64,000 nucleotides of DNA, taken from Thermomonas sp. (GTDB taxonomy: Bacteria > Pseudomonadota > Gammaproteobacteria > Xanthomonadales > Xanthomonadaceae). Of the stretch, positions 27,912 to 37,661 are shown in pieces. The stretch's first letter is position 1; each line of letters begins with the position of its first letter. The stretch lies in NCBI RefSeq assembly GCF_029945965.1, contig NZ_JAQSDO010000006.1, positions 335,608 through 399,607 of the forward strand, in the 5' to 3' direction. The position numbers were made by a program, and so were the translations under genes. Under the pieces are notes generated by a model that was not told the DNA's origin, made no database searches, and was given only the letters and a program-made list of their open reading frames with translations.

Positions 27912-28976
27912 TTACTGGCCGGCCTTTGCCGTCACGACGCGGACCGGCATGCCGTCGTTGAGTTCGTAGTTGCCGCTGACCACGACCGGGAGCGCAGGAT
28001 CCAGCTTGCCGTCGACGCCGATCAGGTCGCCGGATTCGACGCGCACCTGCACGCTGATCCGCCTGGCGTGTCCGTTGGCCACCTGGAACAGGTAGGCGCC
28101 GTCGCTGTCGGTCAGTACCGCATCGCGCGGAAGCACGAATACCTCCGGCGAGCGCAGGGCGATATCCCCGCGCACCTTCAGCGCCGGCAGCATGGTCGGC
28201 GAGGCGGCATCGACCTGCACCGACACGTCTACCAGCTGGGTCTTGGCATCAATCACGCCGAAGACCTGCGTGATCTTCGCCGCGACCGATGTTCCGCTGA
28301 ACACGGGAGACAATTGCACCGCCATGCCCGGTGCCAGCCGCTCGATGTCTTCGGGTTCGGCGCCCAGCAACGCATGTTCCGCGCCGGCTTCGGAGACCTG
28401 CAGCACCGTCGTCCCGGCCGCCACCCGGTCGCCCTGCTGCGCCGACAGGCTGGACACGATGCCGTCGCGCGAGGCCCGGACCTGCTGGGTGCCGGGCGCC
28501 GCGCCGAGTTTGCGCTGCACCTCCAGCGCGGCATCGGCATCGGCCAGCGCCTTGCGTGCAGTGGCCAGTTGCGATTGCGTCGCCAGCCGCTCGTTGGCCA
28601 GTTCCTGCGTACGCTTGAGTTCACCGCGTGCCAGTTCGAGCGTGGACTGGGCTTGGACGTAGGCGCCCGAGGCGCTGGGGTCGGTCTCCACATCCAGCAG
28701 GGCCTGCCCTTTCCGGACCGGTTCGCCGGCGCGCACCCGCAGCCGGGAGACCAGCACCGGCCGCGCGAAACTGATGTTCTCGACCGCGCCCGGATCCTGT
28801 ACGACCACCCCGTACAGGGTCAGCGTTTCGTCGAGTATCTGCCTGCGTAGCGGCGTGGTCCGCACCTGGACGCTGCCATTGGCGGCATCGGGGGCCGCGT
28901 TGCCGTTGCTTCCGCTACTGCAGGCGGAAACCAGCAGGATCACAGCGCACAGGACCGGCCATTGTTTGTGCGTCAT
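27912..28976 (-). CDS. RND efflux periplasmic adaptor, lipoprotein
   Basis: Membrane fusion protein linking the pump to the outer membrane channel. The signal peptide ends in a lipobox (LVSAC), so it is probably inner-membrane anchored by lipid. A lipoyl half-motif (LRVRAGEPVRKGQALLDV), an alpha-hairpin (about 110-170) and beta-barrel regions follow. 354 residues. Overlaps the TolC-like gene by 4 nt. Confidence 0.88.
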   Translation of the reverse strand: MTHKQWPVLCAVILLVSACSSGSNGNAAPDAANGSVQVRTTPLRRQILDETLTLYGVVVQDPGAVENISFARPVLVSRLRVRAGEPVRKGQALLDVETDPSASGAYVQAQSTLELARGELKRTQELANERLATQSQLATARKALADADAALEVQRKLGAAPGTQQVRASRDGIVSSLSAQQGDRVAAGTTVLQVSEAGAEHALLGAEPEDIERLAPGMAVQLSPVFSGTSVAAKITQVFGVIDAKTQLVDVSVQVDAASPTMLPALKVRGDIALRSPEVFVLPRDAVLTDSDGAYLFQVANGHARRISVQVRVESGDLIGVDGKLDPALPVVVSGNYELNDGMPVRVVTAKAGQ

Positions 28977-30424
28977 CGTGCTTGCTCCACTTTTGTCGGC
29001 GTCGTGGTCATTGGCGCTGCCGTCCCTGGTTCCGGATCGCCCGCTGCGGGCGTGTCTGTCGCATCTGCGGGCAGGGCGCTGCCGAGCAGGCCCTGCAGGC
29101 CAATTTCCTGCTCGCGCAGGGCCTGCTCGAGTTTCAGTACTTCCATCTGCGCCGACAGCAGTGCATCGCGCTGGTTGGCGTAGGTCAGGACGTCGATGCC
29201 GCCGGCGCTGTAGGCGGCCTGCGAATGCGCGGACAGGTCGTGCAGTCCGGCGACCGACGCCTGCGCTGCAGCCAGCTGTTCGCGCGCCAGTGCACGGTCG
29301 TCGAGGATGACCTCGATTTCCGCGGTGGCGGCGGCCAGCCGTGCCTGGTAATCGTCGTACAGGCGCTGGCGGGTGACCTTCTCGATCGCGATGTTGCCGC
29401 GGTTGCCGTTGAAGATCGGCAGCGACAGCGACAGCCCGAATCCGGTGGTGTAAATGCCGCTGGTATCGCGGGCGTGGTTGAAGCCGATCGACATCATCGG
29501 GAACTGTGCAACTACCGCTGCGCGATATTTCTCGTCCTGACTGCTGTAGCCCGCGGCGAGCGCGCGCAGGTCGGGGCGGATCTCCGGCAGCTGCTGGAGC
29601 AATGCGCGCACCCGGGTTGCATCGACGTGCAGCGGTGCGTCGTCACCAACCAGGCGCAGCTGTATGCCTGGATCCAGGCCGAGCAGATTGTTCAGGTCGT
29701 GGCGGTTTTTCGCCAGCGTGCGTTGCGTGTCGCGTTTTTTCTGCTCCACGCCCTGTAGCGCCGCATAATCGGTAGCGACGGCATCGACGGTGACGTTGCC
29801 GTCATCGAAGGCCCGGCGCAGCCGCGCCTGGCGGTCGACGAACAGGGCGCGTTGGTGTTCGAGCAGCGCCAGCAGGCGTTCGCCTTCGACGCTGCGCACG
29901 AACAGCAGCCGCGCCTGCGCGACGACCTGCCACTCCTGCCACAGCAGTTCCTGCTCGCCCCGGGTCTGTGCCGCGCGTGCGGAGGCGTGTTCGGCAGAGC
30001 GGCGCAGCAGCGCGTTGATGTCGTAGCTGAGGCCTAGCCCGAACGCATTGGTGTTGCTTCCGGCGATGTTGCCGGACGGATGGTCGGCGCTGAGCGAGAG
30101 CTGCGGGTCGGGTAGCAGTCCGGCGGCGAAGGCCTGCGCGCGCGCGATGCCGACGGCGTCGCGCGCGACCCGCAAGTCGGGATTGTTGGCGACCGCGAGC
30201 ATCGCGGTCTCGGTCATGTCCAGGCCGTCGCCGGGATCGAAGCGATGCGTACGCAGGGCTGGCAGCGGCATCGCCTCGGGGCTGACCTGGATGGCGTCCA
30301 CGCCGATGCGGTGCGAATGCGTGTCCAGCGGGTGCGGCACGTAGGCCGCACAGGCGGCGAGGCCCAGCGTCAGCAGGAGCGTGGCGGATTTCCGCAGGGA
30401 GATGATGCTTGGTGCAGGATGCAT
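28973..30424 (-). CDS. TolC-family outer membrane efflux protein
   Basis: Outer membrane channel partner of the RND pump. Signal sequence ending LGLAACAAY (possible lipobox). Two long helical repeats follow, with TETAMLAVANNPDLRVARD and GFGLSLSLPIFNGNRGN typical of the family. I used the ATG at 30424; a GTG at 30451 is also in frame. First gene of the efflux operon, immediately downstream of the tsf terminator. Confidence 0.88.
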   Translation of the reverse strand: MHPAPSIISLRKSATLLLTLGLAACAAYVPHPLDTHSHRIGVDAIQVSPEAMPLPALRTHRFDPGDGLDMTETAMLAVANNPDLRVARDAVGIARAQAFAAGLLPDPQLSLSADHPSGNIAGSNTNAFGLGLSYDINALLRRSAEHASARAAQTRGEQELLWQEWQVVAQARLLFVRSVEGERLLALLEHQRALFVDRQARLRRAFDDGNVTVDAVATDYAALQGVEQKKRDTQRTLAKNRHDLNNLLGLDPGIQLRLVGDDAPLHVDATRVRALLQQLPEIRPDLRALAAGYSSQDEKYRAAVVAQFPMMSIGFNHARDTSGIYTTGFGLSLSLPIFNGNRGNIAIEKVTRQRLYDDYQARLAAATAEIEVILDDRALAREQLAAAQASVAGLHDLSAHSQAAYSAGGIDVLTYANQRDALLSAQMEVLKLEQALREQEIGLQGLLGSALPADATDTPAAGDPEPGTAAPMTTTPTKVEQAR

Positions 30425-30500
30425 GGTCTGCTTGTCTGAGAGTCGCTGCACTCTAGCCGATGGTTTCTACGCCAAGTGTTAGCAAGCTGCGAAAACAAAA

Positions 30501-30522
30501 AACCCGCGATCGCTCGCGGGTT
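30501..30522 (-). terminator. Intrinsic terminator after tsf
   Basis: AACCCGCGA and TCGCGGGTT form a 9-bp stem with a TCGC loop, flanked by A- and T-runs on both sides, so it can work in either direction. It lies 27 nt after the tsf stop and separates rpsB-tsf from the efflux operon. Confidence 0.88.
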
Positions 30523-30548
30523 TTTCGTGGATCGGATGTTGCGGAAAA

Positions 30549-31427
30549 TCAGACCTGCATCGCCTTGGCGACTTCGGCGGCGTAGTCCTCGACCACCTTC
30601 TCGATGCCTTCGCCCACCGCAAGGCGGGTGAACGACACCACGTCGGCGCCGGCAGCCTTCATCGCCTGCTCGACGGTCTGGTCGGTGTTCAGCACGTAGG
30701 GCTGGCCGTACAGGCTTACTTCGTTGACGATCTTGGCAAGCTTGCCGCCGATGATCTTCTCGAGGATTTCAGCTGGCTTGGCCTTGTCCTTTTCGGACAT
30801 CTTGGCCAGCTCGATTTCCTTTTCCTTGGCCACGAAGTCGGCCGGCACGTCGGCCGCCTTGTTGTACGGCGGGTTCATCGCCGCCACGTGCATGGCCACG
30901 CCACGTGCCAGCTCGGCATCGCCACCGGCCAGGTCGACGACAACGCCGATCTTGCCGCTGTGGACATACGCAGCCACGTTGTTCTTGCTGTTGACGCTCA
31001 CCATGCGACGCACCTGCACGTTCTCGCCGACCTTGGCGATCACGGCGGCGCGGGCTTCTTCGACGGTTGCGCCGGAGGGCAGGGTGACCGACTTGAGTGC
31101 CTCGACGTCGGCGACGCCGGACGCCAGCGCAGCAGCGGCGACGGCATTGGCGAAGTCCAGGAAGTTGTCGTCCTTGGCTACGAAATCGGTTTCGGAATTG
31201 ACTTCGACCAGCACGGCCTTGCCGCTGTCCTGGGCCATCACGATGAGGCCTTCAGCGGTGACGCGGCTGGCCTTCTTGTCGGCCTTGGCCAGACCGGACT
31301 TGCGCAAGGCCTCGGCGGCGGCGTCGATGTCGCCAGCGGTTTCGCTGAGCGCCTTCTTGCACTCCATCATGCCGGCGCCAGTGCGCTCGCGCAGTTCCTT
31401 GACCTGGGATGCAGTGATATCTGCCAT
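30549..31427 (-). CDS. tsf: Translation elongation factor Ts
   Basis: Guanine-nucleotide exchange factor for EF-Tu. Starts [21 protein letters not shown], with the [18 protein letters not shown] motif in the middle. The ATG at 31427 with GAGG 6 nt upstream is chosen; it gives 292 residues, as expected. Follows rpsB, the standard pair. Confidence 0.97.
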   Translation of the reverse strand: MADITASQVKELRERTGAGMMECKKALSETAGDIDAAAEALRKSGLAKADKKASRVTAEGLIVMAQDSGKAVLVEVNSETDFVAKDDNFLDFANAVAAAALASGVADVEALKSVTLPSGATVEEARAAVIAKVGENVQVRRMVSVNSKNNVAAYVHSGKIGVVVDLAGGDAELARGVAMHVAAMNPPYNKAADVPADFVAKEKEIELAKMSEKDKAKPAEILEKIIGGKLAKIVNEVSLYGQPYVLNTDQTVEQAMKAAGADVVSFTRLAVGEGIEKVVEDYAAEVAKAMQV

Positions 31428-31547
31428 GGGTAACCTCAATCGGTGGATAGGGCGGGCCTTGGCCCGCCGAAAGGCATGCACGGAATTCCGCGCATGCGGA
31501 TGTGGGGATGGCGCCGCGCAGCATGGCGCGACCGCATCACACGCCCA

Positions 31548-31571
31548 TTACTCCCCGCTTGCGGGGAGTAA
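31548..31571. repeat. Perfect hairpin in the rpsB-tsf spacer
   Basis: TTACTCCCCGC and GCGGGGAGTAA form an 11-bp stem with a TT loop, 11 nt after the rpsB stop. No T-tract follows on the minus strand. It may be an mRNA-stabilising or partial attenuation structure adjusting Tsf relative to S2. Confidence 0.6.
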
Positions 31572-31581
31572 GAGACATTTG

Positions 31582-32487
31582 TTACTCGGCAGCAGGTGCG
31601 TCGGCGGCCGGTGCAGCTGCTTCAGCCTTGGCCGGCGCAGCTTCTTCAGTCTTGGTCGGTGCAGCTTCTTCAGCCTTGGTCGGGGCAGTCACTTCAGCCT
31701 TGGCCGGTGCAGCAACCTTCTTGGCCGGTGCGCGGCGGCCCGACTTCTTGTCGTCGCCTTCGGCGCCAGTGAAGTCTTCTTCGCGAACCGAGGCAGCGGA
31801 CGGCATGGCGGCCTTGCCTTCCAGCACGGAATCGGCGGCGGCACCAGCGTACAGCTGCACGGCGCGGATGGCGTCGTCATTGCCGGGGATCGCGTAGTCG
31901 ACCAGGTTGGGGTCGTAGTTGGTGTCGACCACCGCGATCACCGGGATGCCGAGCTTCTTGGCTTCCTTGATGGCGATGTCTTCATGGCCGATGTCGATCA
32001 CGAACAGCGCGTCGGGCAAGCGGTTCATGTCCTTGATGCCGCCCAGGCTTGCTTCCAGCTTGTCGCGCTCGCGGCGCAGGCCCATCACTTCGTGCTTGAC
32101 CAGCTTCTCGAAGGTACCGTCGGACTCGGCGGCTTCCAGTTCCTTCAGGCGCGACACCGACTTCTTGACGGTGGCGAAGTTGGTCAGCGTGCCGCCCAGC
32201 CAGCGCTGGGTCATGTACGGCATGCCGCAACGGGTCGCTTCTTCCTTGACCGCATCGCGTGCGCTGCGCTTGGTGCCGACGAACAGGATGATGCCGCGCT
32301 TCTGCGCCACGCCGCTGATGAAGTTCATCGCGTCGTTGAACAGCGGGACGGTCTTTTCGAGGTTGATGATGTGGATCTTGCCGCGGGCGCCGAAGATGTA
32401 CGGGCCCATCTTGGGATTCCAGTAGCGGGTCTGGTGGCCGAAATGGACGCCGGCTTCCAGCATTTGACGCATCGTGATCTGAGGCAT
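31582..32487 (-). CDS. rpsB: 30S ribosomal protein S2 with Ala/Lys/Glu-rich tail
   Basis: Begins [20 protein letters not shown] and contains the S2 signature [19 protein letters not shown]. The ATG at 32487 has GGAG 8 nt upstream. 301 residues; the core ends near residue 235. A low-complexity tail is encoded largely by four 24-bp repeats (31613-31708), giving units like APTKTEEA. Acidic/Lys-Ala tails on S2 are seen in Xanthomonads. Confidence 0.97.
   Translation of the reverse strand: MPQITMRQMLEAGVHFGHQTRYWNPKMGPYIFGARGKIHIINLEKTVPLFNDAMNFISGVAQKRGIILFVGTKRSARDAVKEEATRCGMPYMTQRWLGGTLTNFATVKKSVSRLKELEAAESDGTFEKLVKHEVMGLRRERDKLEASLGGIKDMNRLPDALFVIDIGHEDIAIKEAKKLGIPVIAVVDTNYDPNLVDYAIPGNDDAIRAVQLYAGAAADSVLEGKAAMPSAASVREEDFTGAEGDDKKSGRRAPAKKVAAPAKAEVTAPTKAEEAAPTKTEEAAPAKAEAAAPAADAPAAE
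31613..31708. repeat. Four tandem 24-bp repeats in the rpsB 3' end
   Basis: Units at 31613, 31637, 31661 and 31685 share GCAGC-TTCAG-CTTGG-CGG, each coding eight residues of the pattern A-P-x-K-x-E-x-A. Divergence between units is slight, suggesting recent slippage or unequal exchange. Confidence 0.85.
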
Positions 32488-32815
32488 TGCTTGAACTCCA
32501 ATGGTGGAACCCGCGCCGGGTTGGATGATGGCGCTGCAACTTGTCCGTGAGGCAGGCTGCGGGGTTCCGGGGTTGAGCCTCGTTGTCGTCACTGCGTCCG
32601 AACTCCTTGCGGAGCACCCCGGCGCAGGGGTTGTCGACAACTGTGGATTTGCCGATGGAGTGCCTAGGGCACTCCGAAAAAGTCTTTCGCTGCCCGGCAT
32701 GGCGGCTGTAAAGCCCCGGAATTATGCCGTGAAACCGGGCCAGGGGCAATCAGGGATGGGGTGGCGAAGTGGGGCGGCGCTTTGGTCGGCGGCGCGGATC
32801 GGCAATAATGATCCG
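32488..32815. promoter_or_regulatory. Divergent rpsB/map intergenic region
   Basis: For rpsB (minus strand) a promoter TTGCCC (32744-32749), 17-nt spacer and CATAAT (32721-32726) predicts a leader of about 225 nt. That leader holds a perfect hairpin GGAGTGCC-tag-GGCACTCC (32657-32675). A long structured leader fits S2 autoregulation, known in other bacteria. For map (plus strand) a TTGGTC (32782-32787), 16-nt spacer and AATAAT (32804-32809) lies only 6 nt before the ATG. Confidence 0.55.
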
Positions 32816-33610
32816 ATGACAATCAATCTCAAGACCCCTGACGACCTCGAGAAGATGCGCGTGGCCGGCCGCCTGGCCGCCGAAGTACTGCAGGTGGTCG
32901 CCCCGCATGTGAAGCCGGGCGTCACCACCGAGGAGCTGGACCGCATCTGCTTTGAGCACATCGTGAACGTGCAGCAGGCGATCCCTGCGAATGTCGGCTA
33001 CGGCGGCGGTCATGGTCGCATCCCGTTCCCGTACACCGTCTGCACCTCGGTCAACAACGTGATCTGCCACGGTATGCCAAGTCCGGGCAAGCTGCTCAAG
33101 GACGGCGACATCCTCAACATCGATGTCACCGTGATCAAGGACGGCTGGCACGGCGATACCAGCCGCATGTACTTCGTCGGCACCCCGTCGGTGATGGCCA
33201 AACGGCTGGTCGAGGTGACCCGCGAAGCAATGTTCCGCGGCATCCGCGCGGTGAAGCCGGGCGCGACCCTGGGCGATGTCGGCCACGCGATCCAGGAATA
33301 TGCCGAATCCGAGCGCTTCAGCGTAGTCCGTGAGTACTGCGGCCACGGCATCGGCAAGGTCTATCACGACGAACCGCAGGTCCTGCATTACGGCCGCCCT
33401 GGCGATGGCGTACTGCTGCGCGAAGGCATGACCTTCACCATCGAGCCGATGATCAATGAAGGCAGCCGGCATACGCGGCTGTTGCCGGACAACTGGACGG
33501 TGGTCACCAAGGACCGCAAGTTGTCGGCGCAGTGGGAACACACCGTCGCGGTGACCGCCGACGGTGTGGAGATCCTGACCCGCCTGCCCGGCGACGACAA
33601 CGACCCGTGA
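32816..33610 (+). CDS. map: Methionine aminopeptidase, type I
   Basis: Removes N-terminal Met from new proteins, using two metal ions. Metal ligands lie in GDILNIDVTVIKDGWHGDTSRM, GHGIGKVYHDEP, FTIEPM and QWEHTVAVT. Start at 32816 gives the standard 264 residues. No Shine-Dalgarno is visible and the -10 lies 6 nt upstream, so the mRNA may be leaderless. Its TGA overlaps the GTG start of glnD. Confidence 0.97.
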   Translation: MTINLKTPDDLEKMRVAGRLAAEVLQVVAPHVKPGVTTEELDRICFEHIVNVQQAIPANVGYGGGHGRIPFPYTVCTSVNNVICHGMPSPGKLLKDGDILNIDVTVIKDGWHGDTSRMYFVGTPSVMAKRLVEVTREAMFRGIRAVKPGATLGDVGHAIQEYAESERFSVVREYCGHGIGKVYHDEPQVLHYGRPGDGVLLREGMTFTIEPMINEGSRHTRLLPDNWTVVTKDRKLSAQWEHTVAVTADGVEILTRLPGDDNDP

Positions 33611-36225
33611 CGCCTCCGTCTGCCGACGCGTTGCCGCTCGACGACAATGCATGGGCGCTGCAGGCGCGTGAGCAATTGACGCAGGCGGACGCGCTGCTCG
33701 CGCAGCGCTTCGACCGCAATGAAGATGTCGACACCCTGACCAGCCGCCGCGCGGCTGGCATCGATGCGCTGATCCGCGAAGCCTGGCGGCGCTGCATCCA
33801 CCCGGATGCACAGATGAGCCTGTTCGCGGTCGGCGGCTACGGTCGCGGCGAGCTGTACCCCGGTTCTGACGTCGACCTGCAAGTGGTGGCCGAGGACGCG
33901 GTTGCGACGGCGCATGCCGAGTCGCTGGCGCGCTTGTTCGCGTTGCTGTGGGATGCCGGCCTGCCGCTGGGCCATGGCGTGCGCTCGTTGGCCCAGTGCA
34001 CTCAATCGGCTGCAGATGACCTGACGGTAATGACCGCGCTGATGGAGGCGCGTGCGCTGGCAGCATCGGAGACGGACCGGGCAGAACTTGCCGATGCCAT
34101 CGCGCCCGAACGCGTCTGGCCGCCGCGTGAATATTTCGATGCCAAGCGCGAGGAACTGCGCCAGCGCCATGCGCGCTTCGGCGATACCAGTGACAACCTG
34201 GAACCCAACCTCAAGGAAGGCCCGGGCGGGCTGCGCGACATCCAGACCCTGCGCTGGATGGCGATGCGCCTGTCCGGCACCCGCGACCTGGAATCGCTGG
34301 TCGCGCTGGGTCAATTGGGTGCCGACGAATACGAGACCGTGGTGCGCGCGCGCCGGGAGGTCTCGCGCCTGCGCTGGGGCCTGCACGTGGTGGCGCGCAA
34401 GCGTGAGGAGCGGTTGCGCTTCGATTACCAGAAGGCATTGGCCGAACGCCTCGGCTTCGTCGACATCGAGGGCAGCCTTGCGGTCGAGCAGATGATGCAG
34501 GGTTTCTACCGCGCCGCCGCGCTGATCTCGCGGATCAGCGAACGCCTGCTGCAGCGCTTCGAGGAAATCCTGGAAGGCGATGCCGAAGCAGTGCCGCTGT
34601 CGGAACACTTCGAGCTTCGCCACGGCTACCTCGCAGCCTGCGATGACGAGCGCGGCTGGCCACATGCTGCAATCGGCGAGGTGTTCGCGCTGTTCGCGAA
34701 ATGGGCGGCCACGCCGCAGACGCGTGGCCTGCATTCGCGTACGGCACGCGCGCTGGCGGAGTCGCTGCCGCGCTTGCCCGCCTTCGACGCGGTTGGCATG
34801 CACGAGCGCCGCGCCTTCGTGGCGCTGCTGCGCGGCCCGATGCCGGTCGAGACCCTGAAGCGGTTGGCCCGGCTGGGCGTGCTTGGGCGCTGGATCCCGG
34901 CGTTTTCGCAGGTCACCGGGCGCATGCAGTTCGACCTGTTCCACGTCTACACGGTCGACCAGCACACCTTGATGGTGCTGCAAAACATGGGCCACTTCGC
35001 CAGCGGGCAGGCCGACGAGCGCTTCGCGATCGCGCATGAAGCGTGGCCACGCCTGCGCAAGCCGGAATTGCTGCTGCTCGCGGGCCTGTTCCACGACATC
35101 GCCAAGGGTCGCGGTGGCGATCATTCAAAACTCGGAGCAGTGGATGCGCGCGAATTTTGCGAGGCGCATGGCCTGAGCGAGGGCGAGACCGCCTTGGTTG
35201 CATGGCTGGTCGAGGAGCACCTGCTGATGTCGGTGACCGCGCAAAAGCAGGACATCGGCGATCCCGCGGTGATCCATCGTTTTGCAGTGCAGGTCGCTGA
35301 TCGCGAACGCCTAGACATGCTGTACCTGCTGACTTGCGCGGATATCGCCGGCACCTCGCCGAAGTTGTGGAATGCATGGAAGGACCGCTTGCTGGCCGAC
35401 CTGTACACAGCAACCCGGCTTGCGTTGCGGCGCGGCCTGGAGCATCCAGTGCGGGCGACGGAACGGATCGCGGAGAATCATGCCGCCACTAGTGCATTGC
35501 TGGATCAAGCTGGCCTGGGTCCACTGGAAATCGAGGACCTGTTTGATGAGCTGCCGCCCGAGTGCTTCCTGCGCGGGCGACCCGATGCGCTGGCGTGGCA
35601 GGCGCAGCAATTGCGCGAGCTGGCACCTGGCGACCTGCGCATCGCGGTGCGGCCGCTTGGCGCACAGGCCGGCGCGTTGGAAATTTTCGTGCGTTCGCCC
35701 GATCGCGATGGTCTGTTCGCGGCGATCGTCGCCACCCTGGACCGGCTCGGTCTTGCGATCCAGCAAGCGCGCCTGCTGGATGGCCCGCACGGAAGCGTGG
35801 TCGACAGCTTCGAAGTGATCCCGGCTGAGGGTCAGCGCCCGGTGCAGGCGGAGCAGGTCGATCAACGTCTGCGCAGCGCGCTGGAGACGACTGACCTGGA
35901 CAGCATCCGTCCCGCACGGCGCACCCAGCCCCGCCACCTGCGTCATTTCCGGATCGTGCCGCAGGTTGAATTCGCTGATGCCGAGAACGGGCGTACCCTG
36001 CTCAGCCTTGTGTGCACCGACCGTCCAGGCCTGCTGGCGAATGTCAGCCGCGTGCTGCGCAGCTTGCGATTGCGCGTGCACGATGCGCGCATCGCCACCT
36101 TCGGCGCACGCGCCGAAGACATGTTCCAGATCAGCGACGAGCATGACCGCGCGTTGCAGGACGACCACCAACGCCAGGTATTGCGCGACGCGCTGCTGGC
36201 CGCACTTGACGGAGAACCAGAATGA
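33607..36225 (+). CDS. glnD: Bifunctional uridylyltransferase/uridylyl-removing enzyme
   Basis: Senses glutamine and modifies PII proteins. Nucleotidyltransferase motif [15 protein letters not shown] at residues 76-90, HD domain with [17 protein letters not shown], and two C-terminal ACT domains (about 690-770 and 800-870). 872 residues from a GTG start that overlaps the map stop by 4 nt. The stop overlaps dapD by 4 nt, so map-glnD-dapD is one coupled unit. Confidence 0.96.
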   Translation: MTPPSADALPLDDNAWALQAREQLTQADALLAQRFDRNEDVDTLTSRRAAGIDALIREAWRRCIHPDAQMSLFAVGGYGRGELYPGSDVDLQVVAEDAVATAHAESLARLFALLWDAGLPLGHGVRSLAQCTQSAADDLTVMTALMEARALAASETDRAELADAIAPERVWPPREYFDAKREELRQRHARFGDTSDNLEPNLKEGPGGLRDIQTLRWMAMRLSGTRDLESLVALGQLGADEYETVVRARREVSRLRWGLHVVARKREERLRFDYQKALAERLGFVDIEGSLAVEQMMQGFYRAAALISRISERLLQRFEEILEGDAEAVPLSEHFELRHGYLAACDDERGWPHAAIGEVFALFAKWAATPQTRGLHSRTARALAESLPRLPAFDAVGMHERRAFVALLRGPMPVETLKRLARLGVLGRWIPAFSQVTGRMQFDLFHVYTVDQHTLMVLQNMGHFASGQADERFAIAHEAWPRLRKPELLLLAGLFHDIAKGRGGDHSKLGAVDAREFCEAHGLSEGETALVAWLVEEHLLMSVTAQKQDIGDPAVIHRFAVQVADRERLDMLYLLTCADIAGTSPKLWNAWKDRLLADLYTATRLALRRGLEHPVRATERIAENHAATSALLDQAGLGPLEIEDLFDELPPECFLRGRPDALAWQAQQLRELAPGDLRIAVRPLGAQAGALEIFVRSPDRDGLFAAIVATLDRLGLAIQQARLLDGPHGSVVDSFEVIPAEGQRPVQAEQVDQRLRSALETTDLDSIRPARRTQPRHLRHFRIVPQVEFADAENGRTLLSLVCTDRPGLLANVSRVLRSLRLRVHDARIATFGARAEDMFQISDEHDRALQDDHQRQVLRDALLAALDGEPE

Positions 36226-37154
36226 GCACTGCCAAGCCCGCGTCCAAGGCCCCTGCCAAGGCTGTAAAGAAGGCGGTTTTGAAACGTCCCTTGTCGAAGC
36301 TGGCCGCCGCGTGCCTGGCCGAAGCCAAGGAACTTCGCTTCATCATCGACAGCGCCTGGGAACGGCGCGCGATGCTGACGCTGGAAGAGATCGAGGGTTC
36401 GACCCGACCGGCCGTGGATCGCGCGATCGCGGGCCTGGAAAATGGCTGGCTGCGCGTGGCCGAACCCGACGGCAATGGCGGCTGGCAGGTCAACGAATGG
36501 CTGAAAAAAGCGGTACTGCTGTACTTCCGCACCTCGGACATGGAATTGGTGGAAGGCTATCCGGCGCCATCCTGGGACAAGGTGCCAGCGCGCTTCGCGG
36601 ACTTCGACGAAGCCGCGTTCCGCAAGCTCGGCGTGCGCGTGGTGCCGGGCGCGGTCGTGCGCAGTGGCAGCCACGTCGGTAGGGACGTGGTGCTGATGCC
36701 GAGCTTCGTTAATATCGGTGCGCATGTCGGCGAGGGCACGATGGTCGACACCTGGGCCACGGTTGGCAGCTGCGCGCAGATCGGCAAGCATTGCCACCTG
36801 TCCGGTGGGGCAGGAATCGGCGGCGTGCTTGAACCGTTGCAGGCCAGCCCGACGATTATCGAGGACCATTGCTTCATCGGTGCACGTTCGGAAGTGGTGG
36901 AAGGTTTCGTGGTCGGCCACCACAGCGTGATCGGCATGGGCGTGTTTCTCGGCCAGAGCACGCGTGTGTACAACCGCGCGACTGGCGAGGTCAGCTATGG
37001 TTCGGTGCCGCCTTACAGCGTGGTGGTGTCCGGGCAATTGCCGGCGAAGGACGGTTCGCATTCGCTGTACTGCGCGGTGATCGTCAAGCAGGTTGATGCG
37101 AAGACACGCAGCAAGACGTCGGTGAATGAATTGTTGCGTGGGTTGGCGGACTGA
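36222..37154 (+). CDS. dapD: Tetrahydrodipicolinate N-succinyltransferase
   Basis: Lysine/diaminopimelate pathway enzyme. A Lys/Ala-rich N-terminus is followed by the conserved helical domain. Hexapeptide repeats follow from [22 protein letters not shown] through [22 protein letters not shown]. 310 residues. Shares the pathway with dapE, 500 nt downstream. Confidence 0.95.
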   Translation: MSTAKPASKAPAKAVKKAVLKRPLSKLAAACLAEAKELRFIIDSAWERRAMLTLEEIEGSTRPAVDRAIAGLENGWLRVAEPDGNGGWQVNEWLKKAVLLYFRTSDMELVEGYPAPSWDKVPARFADFDEAAFRKLGVRVVPGAVVRSGSHVGRDVVLMPSFVNIGAHVGEGTMVDTWATVGSCAQIGKHCHLSGGAGIGGVLEPLQASPTIIEDHCFIGARSEVVEGFVVGHHSVIGMGVFLGQSTRVYNRATGEVSYGSVPPYSVVVSGQLPAKDGSHSLYCAVIVKQVDAKTRSKTSVNELLRGLAD

Positions 37155-37179
37155 CACGCGCAGCGTGGAGCGAGGCTGC

Positions 37180-37273
37180 CCGGCAGGCAACTTTCGCGAC
37201 ACGCCGTAAATACATCCATGTAGGCTCATCGGCGACATCCATGTCGCCTAAGGTCGCGAAAATCGCCTGCCGG
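37180..37273. repeat. Intergenic inverted-repeat element
   Basis: Outer arms CCGGCAGGCAACTTTCGCGAC (from 37180) and its imperfect complement (37253-37273) enclose two inner hairpins, one of them GGCGACAT-CC-ATGTCGCC (37231-37248). The inner ACATCCATGT motifs recall a dispersed intergenic repeat seen, from memory, in Xanthomonads. It fills most of the dapD-arsC-like gap, so the two genes may not be cotranscribed. Confidence 0.65.
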
Positions 37274-37298
37274 CCATCCTCCTTGAGTTTGTCGCGTC

Positions 37299-37661
37299 AT
37301 GACCAAAACAATTTACGGCCTCGCCAATTGCGACACCTGCAGGAAAGCCCGCAAGTGGCTTGACCGCTTTGGTGTTGCACACGTGTTTATCGACTACCGC
37401 GACAGCCCGCAATCGCCTGAGGGTTTGGTGAAGTGGAAGGACGCACTCGGTGGTTGGGAGGCGATGGTCAACAAGTCATCGACGACGTGGCGGAATCTTG
37501 CGCCGCAGCGCAAGACGCCCGGCAGTGATGCCGAATGGAAATTGCTGTTGCGCGAATATCCACAGCTGATCCGCCGGCCGGTCGTCGTAATGGATGACGT
37601 AAGTGTGTTGCAGGGGTTCAGTGACAACGGCTTCAAGAAATTGTTTGGAGTGGGCCAGTGA
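37299..37661 (+). CDS. ArsC/Spx-family reductase (YffB-like)
   Basis: Thioredoxin-fold protein of 120 residues with C11-x2-C14 ([13 protein letters not shown]) and the conserved RRPVVVMDD segment. Family members are glutathione-dependent thiol reductases of uncertain substrate. The stop overlaps the dapE start by 4 nt, the same yffB-dapE pairing as in E. coli. Confidence 0.88.
   Translation: MTKTIYGLANCDTCRKARKWLDRFGVAHVFIDYRDSPQSPEGLVKWKDALGGWEAMVNKSSTTWRNLAPQRKTPGSDAEWKLLLREYPQLIRRPVVVMDDVSVLQGFSDNGFKKLFGVGQ

Noticed and set aside
25343..27961. 872-codon open frame antisense to the RND pump gene
   Set aside because: Low-complexity His/Gln/Arg composition typical of the complement of a GC-rich gene; the opposite strand encodes a full RND protein with all motifs.
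31449..31466. GGCGGGCC-TT-GGCCCGCC hairpin upstream of tsf considered as terminator
   Set aside because: No T-tract on the minus strand and it lies just upstream of the tsf ribosome binding site; it would more likely affect translation.
30724..32550. 608-codon open frame on the plus strand over tsf and rpsB
   Set aside because: Ser/Ala-rich antisense shadow; tsf and rpsB are unmistakable on the minus strand with ribosome binding sites.
33388..35124. 578-codon minus-strand frame over map and glnD
   Set aside because: Antisense shadow of the glnD nucleotidyltransferase and HD regions; no domain and no start signals.
35943..37238. 431-codon minus-strand frame over dapD
   Set aside because: Mirror of the DapD hexapeptide repeats, giving a false His/Ala-rich repeat protein.
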